NCBI GenBank assembly: GCA_902805935.1
Contig: CADCUR010000033.1
Coordinates: 1 to 39,566 of the forward strand
Origin: an uncultured Pyrinomonadaceae bacterium
GTDB lineage: Bacteria; Acidobacteriota; Blastocatellia; Pyrinomonadales; Pyrinomonadaceae
Direction: 5' to 3'
Length of the DNA: 39,566 nt
Position numbers and translations under genes: made by a program. Shown piece after piece: positions 1 to 9,580 of the stretch; position 1 is the first letter of the stretch; every line of letters begins with the position of its first letter. The notes beneath the pieces were generated by a model. The model was not told where the DNA came from and searched no databases. It saw nothing but the letters and a program-made list of their open reading frames with translations.

Positions 1-971
1 ATTGGGCGATCAATCGTTTTCGTCCAGAGATGAGCAATTTTTTTCTCAATCGCTGTATCGTTTATCTCAAAGAGCAATTTGAACGATGGTGTCCGCACAT
101 CGTCGTCAGCGTCCACCCGTTGACCCAGCATATTTTTGCCCGTTTGCTTAGAGAATTGAATTTAGCCGACCAAATTCCACTTGTCACTGTTGTTACCGAC
201 CCGTGTTACGGGTTTTGGAAAGGATGGGCGTGCGATGAAGTTTCGCTTTATCTGGTGGCGAACAGCGAAGCCCGCCGGCAATTGATTGATTACGGAATCG
301 CGCCGCAGAAAATCAAAATTTCGGGAATGCCTGTGCATCCGAAGTTTCACGAAGTTGACGAAATCGTCGCGCAAAACGCCAGACGAGCGTTCGGCTTGGA
401 CGCGGAAAAATTTACGGTTTTCGTTAACGCGGGCTGGATCGGCGGCGGCAACGTGCCGCAGATTTTCCGCGAACTCGTGCGCGGCGAACTCGACGTGCAG
501 GCGATTTTTCTCGCGGGCAAAAACGAAGACTTGAAACGAGAGGCGGAAGAATTAGCAAAGACCGCCAAGTTTCCCGTCAAAGTCATCGGGTATTCGGACG
601 AAATCGAAAAACTGATGCAGTCGGCAAACGTAATGATTTCCAAGCTCGGCGGCTTGACGACTTTCGAAGCGCTGGCGTGCCGTTTGCCGATTATCGCCGA
701 CGCGACCACGCCGCCGATGCCGCAGGAAGCCGGAACAGTCAACTTTATCGCCAAACGCGGAGCCGGGATTCTTCTCGAAAAGGCGACCGATATTGTTCCA
801 AACATCCAAAATTTAGTTTCCGATACAAAAAAGTATGCCGAGATGAAAGCCGCGACCGTGAATTTGGCAGTCCCGAACGCGACCGAAATGATTATCAAAG
901 AAATCTTCGCGCTGCTTCCCGAAAAACAGCAGCAGCAGATTCTAAACAAATCCGTTCATATCGCTGTCTAG
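1..971 (+). CDS. Glycosyltransferase of the MurG / MGDG-synthase (processive diacylglycerol glucosyltransferase) type, probably 5'-truncated by the window edge
   Basis: ORF 30..971; the frame is open upstream of the ATG at 30 to the window edge (WAINRFRPEM). Motifs VVSVHPLTQ, TVVTDPCYGFWKGW, ISKLGGLTTFEALACRLPII are typical of this family. Confidence 0.8.
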   Translation, partial: WAINRFRPEMSNFFLNRCIVYLKEQFERWCPHIVVSVHPLTQHIFARLLRELNLADQIPLVTVVTDPCYGFWKGWACDEVSLYLVANSEARRQLIDYGIAPQKIKISGMPVHPKFHEVDEIVAQNARRAFGLDAEKFTVFVNAGWIGGGNVPQIFRELVRGELDVQAIFLAGKNEDLKREAEELAKTAKFPVKVIGYSDEIEKLMQSANVMISKLGGLTTFEALACRLPIIADATTPPMPQEAGTVNFIAKRGAGILLEKATDIVPNIQNLVSDTKKYAEMKAATVNLAVPNATEMIIKEIFALLPEKQQQQILNKSVHIAV

Positions 972-1125
972 AGTCGGTCTAAAAACTCCGAACTTAAATC
1001 CACAGGCACATATATATTTTTAGAACTTATCAAAATAAACGTTTCAAGATTCGTTGAAACGGCATTTTGCCTTTTCTCGCAAAACTACCTTAAACTCTTA
1101 AAAGTCTATTGGAGCGAATAAATTT

Positions 1126-1875
1126 GTGAATCTTTTATTGGAAGGAAAACGCGCTTTTGTTTCGGGCGGAACCAGAGGAATCGGCGCGGCGATATGCGAA
1201 GTTTTCGCGCGCGAGGGCGCGGACGTTGCTTTTAATTACCATTCGCGCGACGATTTAGCCGAAGAGGTTAAAAGCAAAATCGAAGCGCACGGCAGACGCG
1301 CGTTGTCTTTCAAAGTTTCCGTGACCGACCGCGTGGGAATGAAAAAAACAGCCAGAGAAATCGTCGAGGTGTGGGACGGCATTGATATTTTGGTCAACAA
1401 CGCCGCCGTCAACAAAGGCGATAATTTTGCGACGACGACCGATAAATCCTGGGATTGGGTCGTGGATACGAACGTCGGCAGTTTATTCGCCGTCACCAAA
1501 CCTTTTTATAAACAAATGATCAGAAAACGCTCCGGCTCGATTCTCAATATCACGAGCATCGGCGCGATTCGATCCTTGCCGACTTCGGTTCACTATGCGA
1601 CTTCAAAAGCCGCAATGATCGGTTTTACAAAATGTTTGTCGCGTGAAGCCGCCAATTTCAATATCACCGTCAATGCAATTGCCGCCGGAATTTTCGACAC
1701 GGATTTGGGACATAGTTTGCCCGAACGCCTTTTGCAGATGCACGATTTTTGGGTGGCGCGGCAACGCTTGGGCAGACCCGCCGAACTCGCCGAATTTGCC
1801 GCCTTTATGGTCAGCAGCCGCAACAGTTTTATGAGCGGCGAGGTCGTCATCGTTGACGGCGGCGCGGTCACGTAA
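1126..1875 (+). CDS. SDR-family oxidoreductase (3-oxoacyl-ACP reductase-like)
   Basis: GTG start; TGxxxGIG-like SGGTRGIGAAI, NNAAV, catalytic S...YATSK, C-terminal MSGEVVIVDGG. Confidence 0.9.
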   Translation: MNLLLEGKRAFVSGGTRGIGAAICEVFAREGADVAFNYHSRDDLAEEVKSKIEAHGRRALSFKVSVTDRVGMKKTAREIVEVWDGIDILVNNAAVNKGDNFATTTDKSWDWVVDTNVGSLFAVTKPFYKQMIRKRSGSILNITSIGAIRSLPTSVHYATSKAAMIGFTKCLSREAANFNITVNAIAAGIFDTDLGHSLPERLLQMHDFWVARQRLGRPAELAEFAAFMVSSRNSFMSGEVVIVDGGAVT

Positions 1876-1905
1876 TTTTCGATTTTTGATTTAATCAATT
1901 TGTTT

Positions 1906-1944
1906 TTCGTTTGTGCGGCGAATCGGATTCGCCGCACAAACGAA
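1906..1944 (+). terminator. Perfect 18-bp inverted repeat with 3-nt loop between convergent genes (likely terminator)
   Basis: TTCGTTTGTGCGGCGAAT-CGG-ATTCGCCGCACAAACGAA followed by TTTTTA on + strand. Confidence 0.75.
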
Positions 1945-1947
1945 TTT

Positions 1948-3012
1948 TTACAGGTTCGTTAAATCGCCGACCAAAATCGGTTCCGGTTTCAACTCTACGT
2001 TAAATTTTTCTTTGACCTTTGCTTGAATCAAATTTTTCAAAGACAAAACATCTTCGGCTGTCGCGCCGCCGCGATTGACGATTGCCAAAGTATGCTTGGT
2101 CGAAAGACCGACGCGCCCGAATTCGTATCCTTTGCCAAAGCCGCTGTTTTCGATGAGCCACGCGGCGGGAATTTTGACGTTTTTTTCGTCGAAATCGAAC
2201 GAAGGAACGCCTTGCAAGCCGATCTTTTGAGCCAGTTTTTCTATTTCCGCGAACTTCGCTTTAGCGACAATCGGGTTTTTGAAAAAAGAACCGGCGCTTC
2301 GTGAGTTTGGGTCTTCGGCATTAATCACCATTGATTTTTCGGCGCGAATCGCTAAAACGGCGCGCCGCGTTTCTTCTAAATTCGGTTTCGCATCGCCGAA
2401 ATAATTCTTTAAGTCGCGGTAAACGATTTTCGGTTCGCCGCCGAATTTTAAGGCGAAAGTGACGGCTGTCACAATGTAACGTTTTTTTTCCGTCGTATTA
2501 AAGATGCTCGTTCGGTAAGCAAACGAGCATTCGGCATTGCTTAACTCGACAAACTCTTTATTTTTTCTGTCGTAACATCTAACCGTTGTAATCGTTTCCG
2601 AAACTTCCTGCCCGTAAGCGCCGACGTTCTGCACCGGGGTTCCGCCAGTGTAGCCCGGAATGCCGCTCAAACATTCAACGCCCTGCAATTTTTTTTCGAC
2701 GCAAAACCGGCAGAAAGCGTCCCAATCTTCGCCTGCATAAGCTGTCACATCAACGATGCCGTCTTTTTTTTGCGCGGTTGAAATGCCTTTGAGCGCGACT
2801 TGTAAAACCAATCCGTTAAAGCCTTTATCGGCGATTAAAACGTTGCTGCCGCCACCTAGGACAAAAGTTTCCAAGTTGTTTTGTTCAGCGAAATTTAATG
2901 CTTCGACAACCTCGCTCTCTCTTTTCGCCGAAGCGAAAAAACAGGCTCGACCGCCGATTTTGAGCGTTGTCAGTTCGGCAAGCGAAACATTTTCTTGAAT
3001 TGATAAACTCAT
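1948..3012 (-). CDS. murB: UDP-N-acetylenolpyruvoylglucosamine reductase
   Basis: FVLGGGSNVLIADKGFNGLV, GIPGYTGGTPVQNVGAYGQEV, SAGSFFKNP. Confidence 0.95.
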   Translation of the reverse strand: MSLSIQENVSLAELTTLKIGGRACFFASAKRESEVVEALNFAEQNNLETFVLGGGSNVLIADKGFNGLVLQVALKGISTAQKKDGIVDVTAYAGEDWDAFCRFCVEKKLQGVECLSGIPGYTGGTPVQNVGAYGQEVSETITTVRCYDRKNKEFVELSNAECSFAYRTSIFNTTEKKRYIVTAVTFALKFGGEPKIVYRDLKNYFGDAKPNLEETRRAVLAIRAEKSMVINAEDPNSRSAGSFFKNPIVAKAKFAEIEKLAQKIGLQGVPSFDFDEKNVKIPAAWLIENSGFGKGYEFGRVGLSTKHTLAIVNRGGATAEDVLSLKNLIQAKVKEKFNVELKPEPILVGDLTNL

Positions 3013-4535
3013 TGGCTGGCGACGATTTCACGAACGGCTTCGATGTAATTTTTTAGATAAACGTCTTTTTCGATGAACGGAACTCGGCGGCGAATCAAAT
3101 CATAAACCGGCTGCGTGCCTCGCCCGAGCCGTTTGTCCGCGCCGATTTTCTTTCGGCGAAAATCAACGCCCTGCGCGGCGGCGAAAAGTTCGAGCGCGAG
3201 AATGGATTCGAGATTTTCGGCGATTTGCCGCAGTTTCAAAACGGACGTGACGCCCATCGAAACGTGGTCTTCGACGTTTGCCGAACTCGGAATCGTATCA
3301 ACCGAAGCCGGATGCGCGAGAATTTTATTCTCCGTGCAAAGCGCGGCGGCGGTGTATTGCACGATCATAAAGCCGGAATTGAGTCCGCCGTTTTCCGTCA
3401 AAAATGCCGGCAAAGCGTGCGCGTTTGAATTTTCGTCGGTCAGGCGCATTAATCTTCTTTCCGAGATATTGCCGAGTTCCGACAAGGCAATTGCCAGATA
3501 GTCCATCGAGAGAGCGAGCGGTTCGCCATGAAAATTGCCGCCGGAAATCACTTCGATATTTTGGCAGTTTTCATCGCAGAAAATCAGCGGATTATCCGTG
3601 ACGGCGTTGAGTTCGATATTGACGACCCATTCGGCGTAAGCGATTGCGTCGCGGCACGCGCCGTGAACTTGCGGCATACAGCGCAAGGTGTATGCGTCCT
3701 GACAATTCGCCGGGTCGAAACAGCGCGTGAACTCGCTTTCGGCTAAAATTTCGCGCAGATTTTTCGCCGATTCGATTTGTCGCGGATGTGGACGCAGCGC
3801 GTGTATTCGCTCGTCAAAAGCCGAAACCGTTCCGCTTAACGCTTCGAGCGAGAGACAACCGGAAACATCAGCGATGTCGGCGAGTCGTTTTGCCTTGTGC
3901 GTTTCGAGCAGCCCGACGGCGGTCATAATCGTCGTGCCGTTCGTCAAAGCCAAACCTTCTTTCGCCGCCGGCATAATCGGCTGCAATCCGGCTTTTTCTA
4001 ATGCTTCTCGCCCCGACAATTTTTCGCCTTTGAGAATCGCTTCGCCTTCACCGATTAAAACGCAAGCCATATGCGCGAGCGGCGCCAAATCGCCGCTCGC
4101 GCCGAGACTTCCCTTTTCGGGAATCAGCGGATTGACGCCGCGATTGAGAAATTCAATAAGCAGTTCTAAAGTTTCCAGCCTAATGCCGGAAAACCCGCGC
4201 GCCAGAGTATTGGCGCGAATCAAGATAATCGCTCTGGTAGTCGGAATATCAAACGGTTTGCCGACGCCGACCGCGTGGCTGACGATAATATTGCGCTGCA
4301 AAAGTTCGACTTCCTCGCGGCTGATGATTTTATCTTTGAACGCGCCGAAGCCGGTCGTGATGCCGTAAGCGATTTCGCCGCGTTTCAGCAGAAACTGCAC
4401 CGCTTCAGCCGAACGTCTGACATTCGCCCGCGCTTTTTCCGAAAGTGAAACGCGCGGCTCGTTCGGCTCGCCGTGCGCGACCGCGAGAACTTGCTCGAAT
4501 GTCAGGCTTTCGCCGTCTAAAATAATTTCGTTCAT
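3009..4535 (-). CDS. hutH: Histidine ammonia-lyase
   Basis: MIO signature GSLGASGDLAPLAHMACVLIGEGEA; YGITTGFGAF; QDAYTLRCMPQVHGA. Confidence 0.95.
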   Translation of the reverse strand: MNEIILDGESLTFEQVLAVAHGEPNEPRVSLSEKARANVRRSAEAVQFLLKRGEIAYGITTGFGAFKDKIISREEVELLQRNIIVSHAVGVGKPFDIPTTRAIILIRANTLARGFSGIRLETLELLIEFLNRGVNPLIPEKGSLGASGDLAPLAHMACVLIGEGEAILKGEKLSGREALEKAGLQPIMPAAKEGLALTNGTTIMTAVGLLETHKAKRLADIADVSGCLSLEALSGTVSAFDERIHALRPHPRQIESAKNLREILAESEFTRCFDPANCQDAYTLRCMPQVHGACRDAIAYAEWVVNIELNAVTDNPLIFCDENCQNIEVISGGNFHGEPLALSMDYLAIALSELGNISERRLMRLTDENSNAHALPAFLTENGGLNSGFMIVQYTAAALCTENKILAHPASVDTIPSSANVEDHVSMGVTSVLKLRQIAENLESILALELFAAAQGVDFRRKKIGADKRLGRGTQPVYDLIRRRVPFIEKDVYLKNYIEAVREIVASQ

Positions 4536-4554
4536 CAGAGTTTGTTTGTTTTAC

Positions 4555-5883
4555 TTAAATTACGATTTTACCTTTTTTAATAATGGATTGAACGAAGTTA
4601 CCACCGAACTCATAGGCGAGATGGCGGTAATCGTCCGTGTCCAAGATTAAAACGTCGGCGCGTTTTCCGACTTCCAAAGAACCGACTGTCGCGCCCAAAC
4701 CGACGGCGAAAGCCGCATTGATTGTAACCGCGTTCAAAGTTTCCGACGGCAGAAGTTTTTGGTAACGGCAGGCAATCGCCATCGCTAGGGCTTGTGACGG
4801 ACACGGTGCGGAGCCTGGATTATAATCGGTGGAAACGGCAATCGCGCAATTGGCGTCAATCATTTTCCGTGCGTCGGCAAAATGCGTCGCGCCGAAATTA
4901 AAATTAACGGTCGGCGTCACGATGCCGATTGTTTCCGAAGCGGCGAGCAGTTTGATTTCTTCATCGGAAATCTGGTCTAAATGATCAATCGAAGTCGCGC
5001 CGAGTTCGATTGCGAGGCGCGCGCCACCGAGATTTGTAAATTCGTCAACGTGTGCTTTTAATTTGTAACCGAGCCGCTTCGCCGTTTTCAAAACGCGCCC
5101 GGATTGTTCGAGATTGAAAGCATTTTTCTCGCAAAAAACATCGGCGAAAAACTGATGAGCGGTGGGCGGTGCTTGATGAGTTTGCTTTGTACAAAAATGC
5201 GAATTCACAAACCATTCAATCGCCTTCGGCAACATCTCATCGCAAATCAAATCAACATAATCATCGGGACAACTTTGGGCTTTGGACTTTGGGCTTTGGA
5301 CTCCCTTGTATTCGGGCGGAAAGGTGTGCGCGGGCAGAAAAGTCGGAACAATATCAATGTGATGAGTCTGGTCGAGTTCGGCGACGGCTTTGAGCATTTT
5401 CAATTCGGTCTCGGTGTTCAAGCCGTAGCCGGTTTTGATTTCCGCCGTGCCCGTTCCGTGAGCCAGCATTTTATCGAGGCGACGGCGCGACTGCTCAATT
5501 AAACCGTTTAAATCGGCTTCGCGCGTTTGCTGCACGGTCGAGATAATTCCGCCGCCGTTTTCCAGAATTTCCAGATAATCCGCGCCTTTGATCTTCAGTT
5601 CAAATTCATCGAGCCGGTCGCCCGCATAAACGATGTGTGTGTGTGGGTCAACAAACGCCGGGCAGACCACTTTCCCGCTCGCGTCAATCACCCTTTCGCT
5701 TTGGTAATGTTCGGCAATTTCGTCAGATTTGCCGACGCCGAGAATCGTGCCGTCGCTGATTGCCAACGCGCCGCCCGCGACGCCGCCGACGTTACGCATT
5801 TCCGCGCCGCGTTTGACTTTGCCGCCGGCGGCGCAGGTGACGAGCTGCGCCGCGTTTCTGATGATTAAATCAACTTTCAACAC
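4555..5883 (-). CDS. hutI: Imidazolonepropionase, with two apparent low-conservation insertions
   Basis: FVDPHTHIVYAGDRLDEFELK, TGTAEIKTGYGL, LPAHTFPPEYKG, KAHVDEFTNLGGA, STDYNPGSAPC. Confidence 0.93.
   Translation of the reverse strand: MLKVDLIIRNAAQLVTCAAGGKVKRGAEMRNVGGVAGGALAISDGTILGVGKSDEIAEHYQSERVIDASGKVVCPAFVDPHTHIVYAGDRLDEFELKIKGADYLEILENGGGIISTVQQTREADLNGLIEQSRRRLDKMLAHGTGTAEIKTGYGLNTETELKMLKAVAELDQTHHIDIVPTFLPAHTFPPEYKGVQSPKSKAQSCPDDYVDLICDEMLPKAIEWFVNSHFCTKQTHQAPPTAHQFFADVFCEKNAFNLEQSGRVLKTAKRLGYKLKAHVDEFTNLGGARLAIELGATSIDHLDQISDEEIKLLAASETIGIVTPTVNFNFGATHFADARKMIDANCAIAVSTDYNPGSAPCPSQALAMAIACRYQKLLPSETLNAVTINAAFAVGLGATVGSLEVGKRADVLILDTDDYRHLAYEFGGNFVQSIIKKGKIVI
5157..5170. repeat. 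Two heptamer copies (GAGCGGT GGGCGGT) inside hutI
   Basis: Direct reading; encodes part of WFVNSHFCTKQTHQAPPTAHQ, absent from typical HutI as I remember it. Confidence 0.45.
5272..5303. repeat. Heptamer tandem array (RCTTTGG)x4 inside hutI
   Basis: ACTTTGG GCTTTGG ACTTTGG GCTTTGG ACTC; encodes VQSPKSKAQS in hutI. Confidence 0.9.
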
Positions 5884-5983
5884 AATTTACGTTTTGTCAG
5901 AATACTTGATTGACTTGTTTTTTAGCAACACCTCGAAAAACGTCTCTTTGCCCAGCTTTCTACAGTTGCGCTAAACTCAATTT

Positions 5984-6148
5984 ATGCCGAATGCTTCACA
6001 AGCCGAAATTTATTTTATCGCCGCGATGTTCGTTTTGATTATCGTCATCAGCGCGGTGGCGACTTATTTTTTCTTTCGCACTTATAGAAAGGAAAAGACA
6101 GAGCGGCAAAAACGAATCGAAAAAACTAAAACAAAAACCGAAAATTAA
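5984..6148 (+). CDS. Small single-TM protein (54 aa)
   Basis: ATG..TAA ORF below the ORF-track cutoff: MPNASQAEIYFIAAMFVLIIVISAVATYFFFRTYRKEKTERQKRIEKTKTKTEN; hydrophobic helix plus basic tail; ends 3 bp before the next gene. Confidence 0.6.
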   Translation: MPNASQAEIYFIAAMFVLIIVISAVATYFFFRTYRKEKTERQKRIEKTKTKTEN

Positions 6149-6151
6149 AAT

Positions 6152-6757
6152 ATGTCGAACACCGAAGATTTGCACGGAAACGCGCCGGACAAATCAAAAG
6201 TCGCGCTGCTTTTGATTGATGTGATCAACGATTTCGAATTCGAAGACGGCGCGAAACTTTTCAAAAACGCCTTGCCGATGGCGCGAAAACTCGCCGCTTT
6301 GCGCGCGCGCGCCAAAAAGGAAAATGTGCCGGTAGTTTACGTGAACGATAATTTCGGCAAATGGCAGTCGAACCTCAAAAATATACTCGAACACGCCATT
6401 CACGAAAAAGTGCGCGGCTCGAAAATCGTCGAACTTTTAAAGCCCGACGAGGAAGAAGATTATTTTGTCTTGAAACCCAAAAATTCGGGTTTTTATTCGA
6501 CGACGCTTGATATTCTGCTCGAACATCTGCAATGCAAAACGCTAATCTTAACCGGCGTGGCGACCGACAATTGCATTTTGTTCACCGCTAATGACGCTTA
6601 TCTGCGCGATTATAATATCGTTGTTCCGAGCGACTGCGTGGCGGCGATTGACGACGAAGAAAACAAACACGCGCTTAAACATATCAAAAGAGTTTTGAAA
6701 GCCGACACGCGCCCTTCCGGTAAAATTGACTTTGAGAAATTGAAAAAAGAAGATTGA
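6152..6757 (+). CDS. Isochorismatase-family cysteine hydrolase
   Basis: ALLLIDVINDFEF, LILTGVATDNCILFTANDAYLRDY (catalytic Asp, Cys). Confidence 0.88.
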   Translation: MSNTEDLHGNAPDKSKVALLLIDVINDFEFEDGAKLFKNALPMARKLAALRARAKKENVPVVYVNDNFGKWQSNLKNILEHAIHEKVRGSKIVELLKPDEEEDYFVLKPKNSGFYSTTLDILLEHLQCKTLILTGVATDNCILFTANDAYLRDYNIVVPSDCVAAIDDEENKHALKHIKRVLKADTRPSGKIDFEKLKKED

Positions 6758-6805
6758 TGCAAAAATCCTCACGAAATAAGGGAGCCAAGGAAAACGCCAC
6801 TTCTC

Positions 6806-6825
6806 CGATGCGGGCTTCCGCATCG
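6806..6825 (-). terminator. Small hairpin between convergent genes
   Basis: CGATGCGG-GCTT-CCGCATCG; A-rich tract to the right. Confidence 0.35.
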
Positions 6826-6828
6826 AAC

Positions 6829-8793
6829 CTAAAAAAATTTGAATTTCTCCGGCACAAATTCGATTGAAAGAATCTCGCCCGCCGATTTGGATTTGTCGGC
6901 ATTCGCAAACGGGCGATAGACGATGACGGCAAAGGCATTTTTTTTCCGTGTTCCGCAACCGATTTGCCCGCCTGCCTCGTCAGCGATATACGAGATTAGT
7001 GTCAGCGTCTCGAAAGTTTCCGAGCTTAATTTCAAAACTTGATTGTCGGTTTTTATCGAATACTCGATGCCGCTCGCGCCGCATTCGATCTTCGTCAAAT
7101 AACCCAAAATTCTTTTTTCGTCTGACTTTGCTCTGCGCAAACTTCTGTTGATGGCTTCCTGCATCGCCAGCCAGTTGAGTCGCGCGCTTTCCTCTTCGGT
7201 CAGCGGCTGGTCAGTAACGTCGTGCAGTCTTCGCCGGTGCGGATTTCTAAGGCTTTCGAGTTGCGATTCGTATGAGTCAATTCGGTAAATCGTGTTTTTG
7301 GCATACACTCGAAGCCGGTCATCGGGCGCGGTTGCGTAAATTTTGCGGGCGATGTTGCGGGCTTTTCCGAAATCCTCTTTCCGCATCGCAAGTTCGGCGA
7401 CGCGCATCTGATTCCACTGATCGCCGGGCGCGGATTCCAAAGCCCGTTCGAGGTATTCAATCGCCAGATCAATCGCTTCGCTTCTGACGCAGTTGACGAA
7501 GGCGTAGAGCCGGTAGCTTGCGGGAAAATTCGGATTGAGCGCGATGGCTTCATCCAAAGATGCGCGTATTTGCGCGGCGCGCGCGTGTGTGTAATTCGAA
7601 ACGAAACCGTAATCGGTCATTCCTTCGCGGCTCAAAATATAGGCGCGGCGGTAATGCGCGAGGTAATCTTTCTCATCGAGCGCGATGGCTTTTTCCGCGT
7701 ATCTAATAGCTTCTCCCAATTTGCCCTGTTTCATTTTTACCAAGCCGAGCGAAGAATTTGCCAGGCTCGAATTGCCGCCGAGTTTGAGCGCCGCTTCAAA
7801 CATCGCGGCGGCTTCGGGCAGACGGTCGGATTGATACAGCAAATCGCCCAAAATGATTTTCGCTTCGGCTTCGGACGCAGGCGCCGATTGCGTTTCGCCG
7901 TCGAAAACCGACTCGTCTTTAAGGTTAGCGACGACGGCGACAGGCGCGCGAAAATTTTTCTGCTCGATGTATTTTTTCAATTCGCGTTCCATCGCTCCGT
8001 AATCGGTCTGAAAGGCTTCGGCGAAGGCGTATCTGTGGCTCTTTCCGCTTAAAACAAGTTGCGTGTATTTATTTAACTGCGAGTTTCGCGCGCCGCCCTC
8101 GCCGTGCTTAAAATAATGCGTCAAAGCCCACGCCTGCGCGTAGAAAAGTCCCGTGCCGTGATTCCCCTGTTTGCGGAGCGAGTAGTAATCCGTCTCGAAA
8201 AACGCTTCAAACGGAATCAACTTACTTTCCTGAAGCAGAAGCAAATGGTCTTCGCGCCAACCGCCGAGCGTTGCCTCTCGGTCGTTTTCGATTTGAACGG
8301 TTTCGTAATATTCCGCCAAGCCCTCGTTCAACCACGGCTGGATATTCGAGCGTCCGAGTTTGTCGTTGACGAGAGAATGAATGTATTCGTGAAAAATCGG
8401 GCGATAGTCGAGCGTTTTTTTATCGTTGATGGATAGGGCAATGTAATTTGCCGCTTCGCCGCTTTGAAAATATCCGGCAGCCGAATCGGTTTTTTTGCCG
8501 TCTTCGTCGAGCGGTCTGAAATCGCGCAGAGACTCGTCGCTCTTAAAGACGACGACGTTGACCGGAACCACCGAATTGAAATTCACTTCGGCAAACGACT
8601 GCCGAAAGATTTCGCGGAACCGTTCGAACCTCAATGTCACGCCGAGAATATCTTTTTTCGAAGCGTTGCCGACGAGTCGGAAGTTTTTCGAGCGCATTTT
8701 CAACCATTCGTCTTTCGCCGCAGCATCAGTAAACGAAACGCAAAATACGAGACACAGCAGAGCCGTTCGAGAAAAGAATTTATAAAACTTCAT
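6829..8793 (-). CDS. Secreted DUF1570/peptidase-MA-like gluzincin with C-terminal TPRs
   Basis: N-terminal signal peptide; HEYIHSLVNDKLG with downstream LNEGLAEYYE (HExxH+E); TPR motifs downstream. Confidence 0.8.
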   Translation of the reverse strand: MKFYKFFSRTALLCLVFCVSFTDAAAKDEWLKMRSKNFRLVGNASKKDILGVTLRFERFREIFRQSFAEVNFNSVVPVNVVVFKSDESLRDFRPLDEDGKKTDSAAGYFQSGEAANYIALSINDKKTLDYRPIFHEYIHSLVNDKLGRSNIQPWLNEGLAEYYETVQIENDREATLGGWREDHLLLLQESKLIPFEAFFETDYYSLRKQGNHGTGLFYAQAWALTHYFKHGEGGARNSQLNKYTQLVLSGKSHRYAFAEAFQTDYGAMERELKKYIEQKNFRAPVAVVANLKDESVFDGETQSAPASEAEAKIILGDLLYQSDRLPEAAAMFEAALKLGGNSSLANSSLGLVKMKQGKLGEAIRYAEKAIALDEKDYLAHYRRAYILSREGMTDYGFVSNYTHARAAQIRASLDEAIALNPNFPASYRLYAFVNCVRSEAIDLAIEYLERALESAPGDQWNQMRVAELAMRKEDFGKARNIARKIYATAPDDRLRVYAKNTIYRIDSYESQLESLRNPHRRRLHDVTDQPLTEEESARLNWLAMQEAINRSLRRAKSDEKRILGYLTKIECGASGIEYSIKTDNQVLKLSSETFETLTLISYIADEAGGQIGCGTRKKNAFAVIVYRPFANADKSKSAGEILSIEFVPEKFKFF

Positions 8794-8963
8794 TTAGATT
8801 CCGTTTGAAAAGGAATTTTTATGTAAATTGTAATTTAGCGAGCGAATTGTTGATAATTTGACGCTCAAACGGTTTCTTTACGTTGCTTCGCCGTTTGCGT
8901 TACACTCGTCTATAAACTTGTGACGGAGAAAAGAAAATAAATCCGCGCATCCCAAATCGAAAT

Positions 8964-9521
8964 ATGCTGCATCCGAAAATTTTAGACCGCAACCGCGCCG
9001 CTTTGATCGTCGTTGATTTCCAGGAAGCGTTTCGCTCGCCGATTAACGATTTCGCGCAAATCGCCGCGCGCATCTCGATTGCCGTGCGCGGTTTCCAAAT
9101 CTTAAATTTGCCGATCATCGTCACCGAACAATACCCGAAAGGTTTGGGCAAAACGTCGGAAGAAATTCTCTTGTCCTTGCCGCCTGATTTTGAAATCATT
9201 GAAAAAACCGCGTTTAGTTCGTGCGGTGCGAGCCAGTTTATGGAAAAACTGCGCGCAAGCAGCGCAACGCAAATCGCTTTGTGCGGATTGGAAGCTCACG
9301 TCTGCGTCAATCAAACGGCGCACGATTTATTGAACGAAAACTTTGAAGTTCATCTTTTGACCGATTGCGTCAGTTCGCGTTTTACGCCGGATAAAGAAAC
9401 CGCGCTGAGAAAAATGCAGGGAAACGGCGTTGTGCCGTCGTCGGTCGAGATGGCTTTGTTTGAATTGATGCGCGACGCGAAACACGAACAGTTTAAGGAA
9501 ATTCAAGAATTAATTAAATAG
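8964..9521 (+). CDS. Isochorismatase-family hydrolase (second, divergent paralogue)
   Basis: ALIVVDFQEAF, IALCGLEAHVCVNQTAHDLL. Confidence 0.88.
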   Translation: MLHPKILDRNRAALIVVDFQEAFRSPINDFAQIAARISIAVRGFQILNLPIIVTEQYPKGLGKTSEEILLSLPPDFEIIEKTAFSSCGASQFMEKLRASSATQIALCGLEAHVCVNQTAHDLLNENFEVHLLTDCVSSRFTPDKETALRKMQGNGVVPSSVEMALFELMRDAKHEQFKEIQELIK

Positions 9522-9580
9522 CCGCCTGATTTTTGACGCGCAATCTTTCTCGTCTTAAAATTTAATCTTCACTCAACATT

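Noticed and set aside
3727-4368. 213-aa plus-strand ORF opposite hutH
   Set aside because: Mirror ORF of hutH; Ser/Pro/Arg-rich composition and no domain.
6152-9521. Two nearby isochorismatase-family genes as a biosynthetic cluster
   Set aside because: Members of this family are often unrelated amidase-like hydrolases; no siderophore or phenazine genes are nearby.
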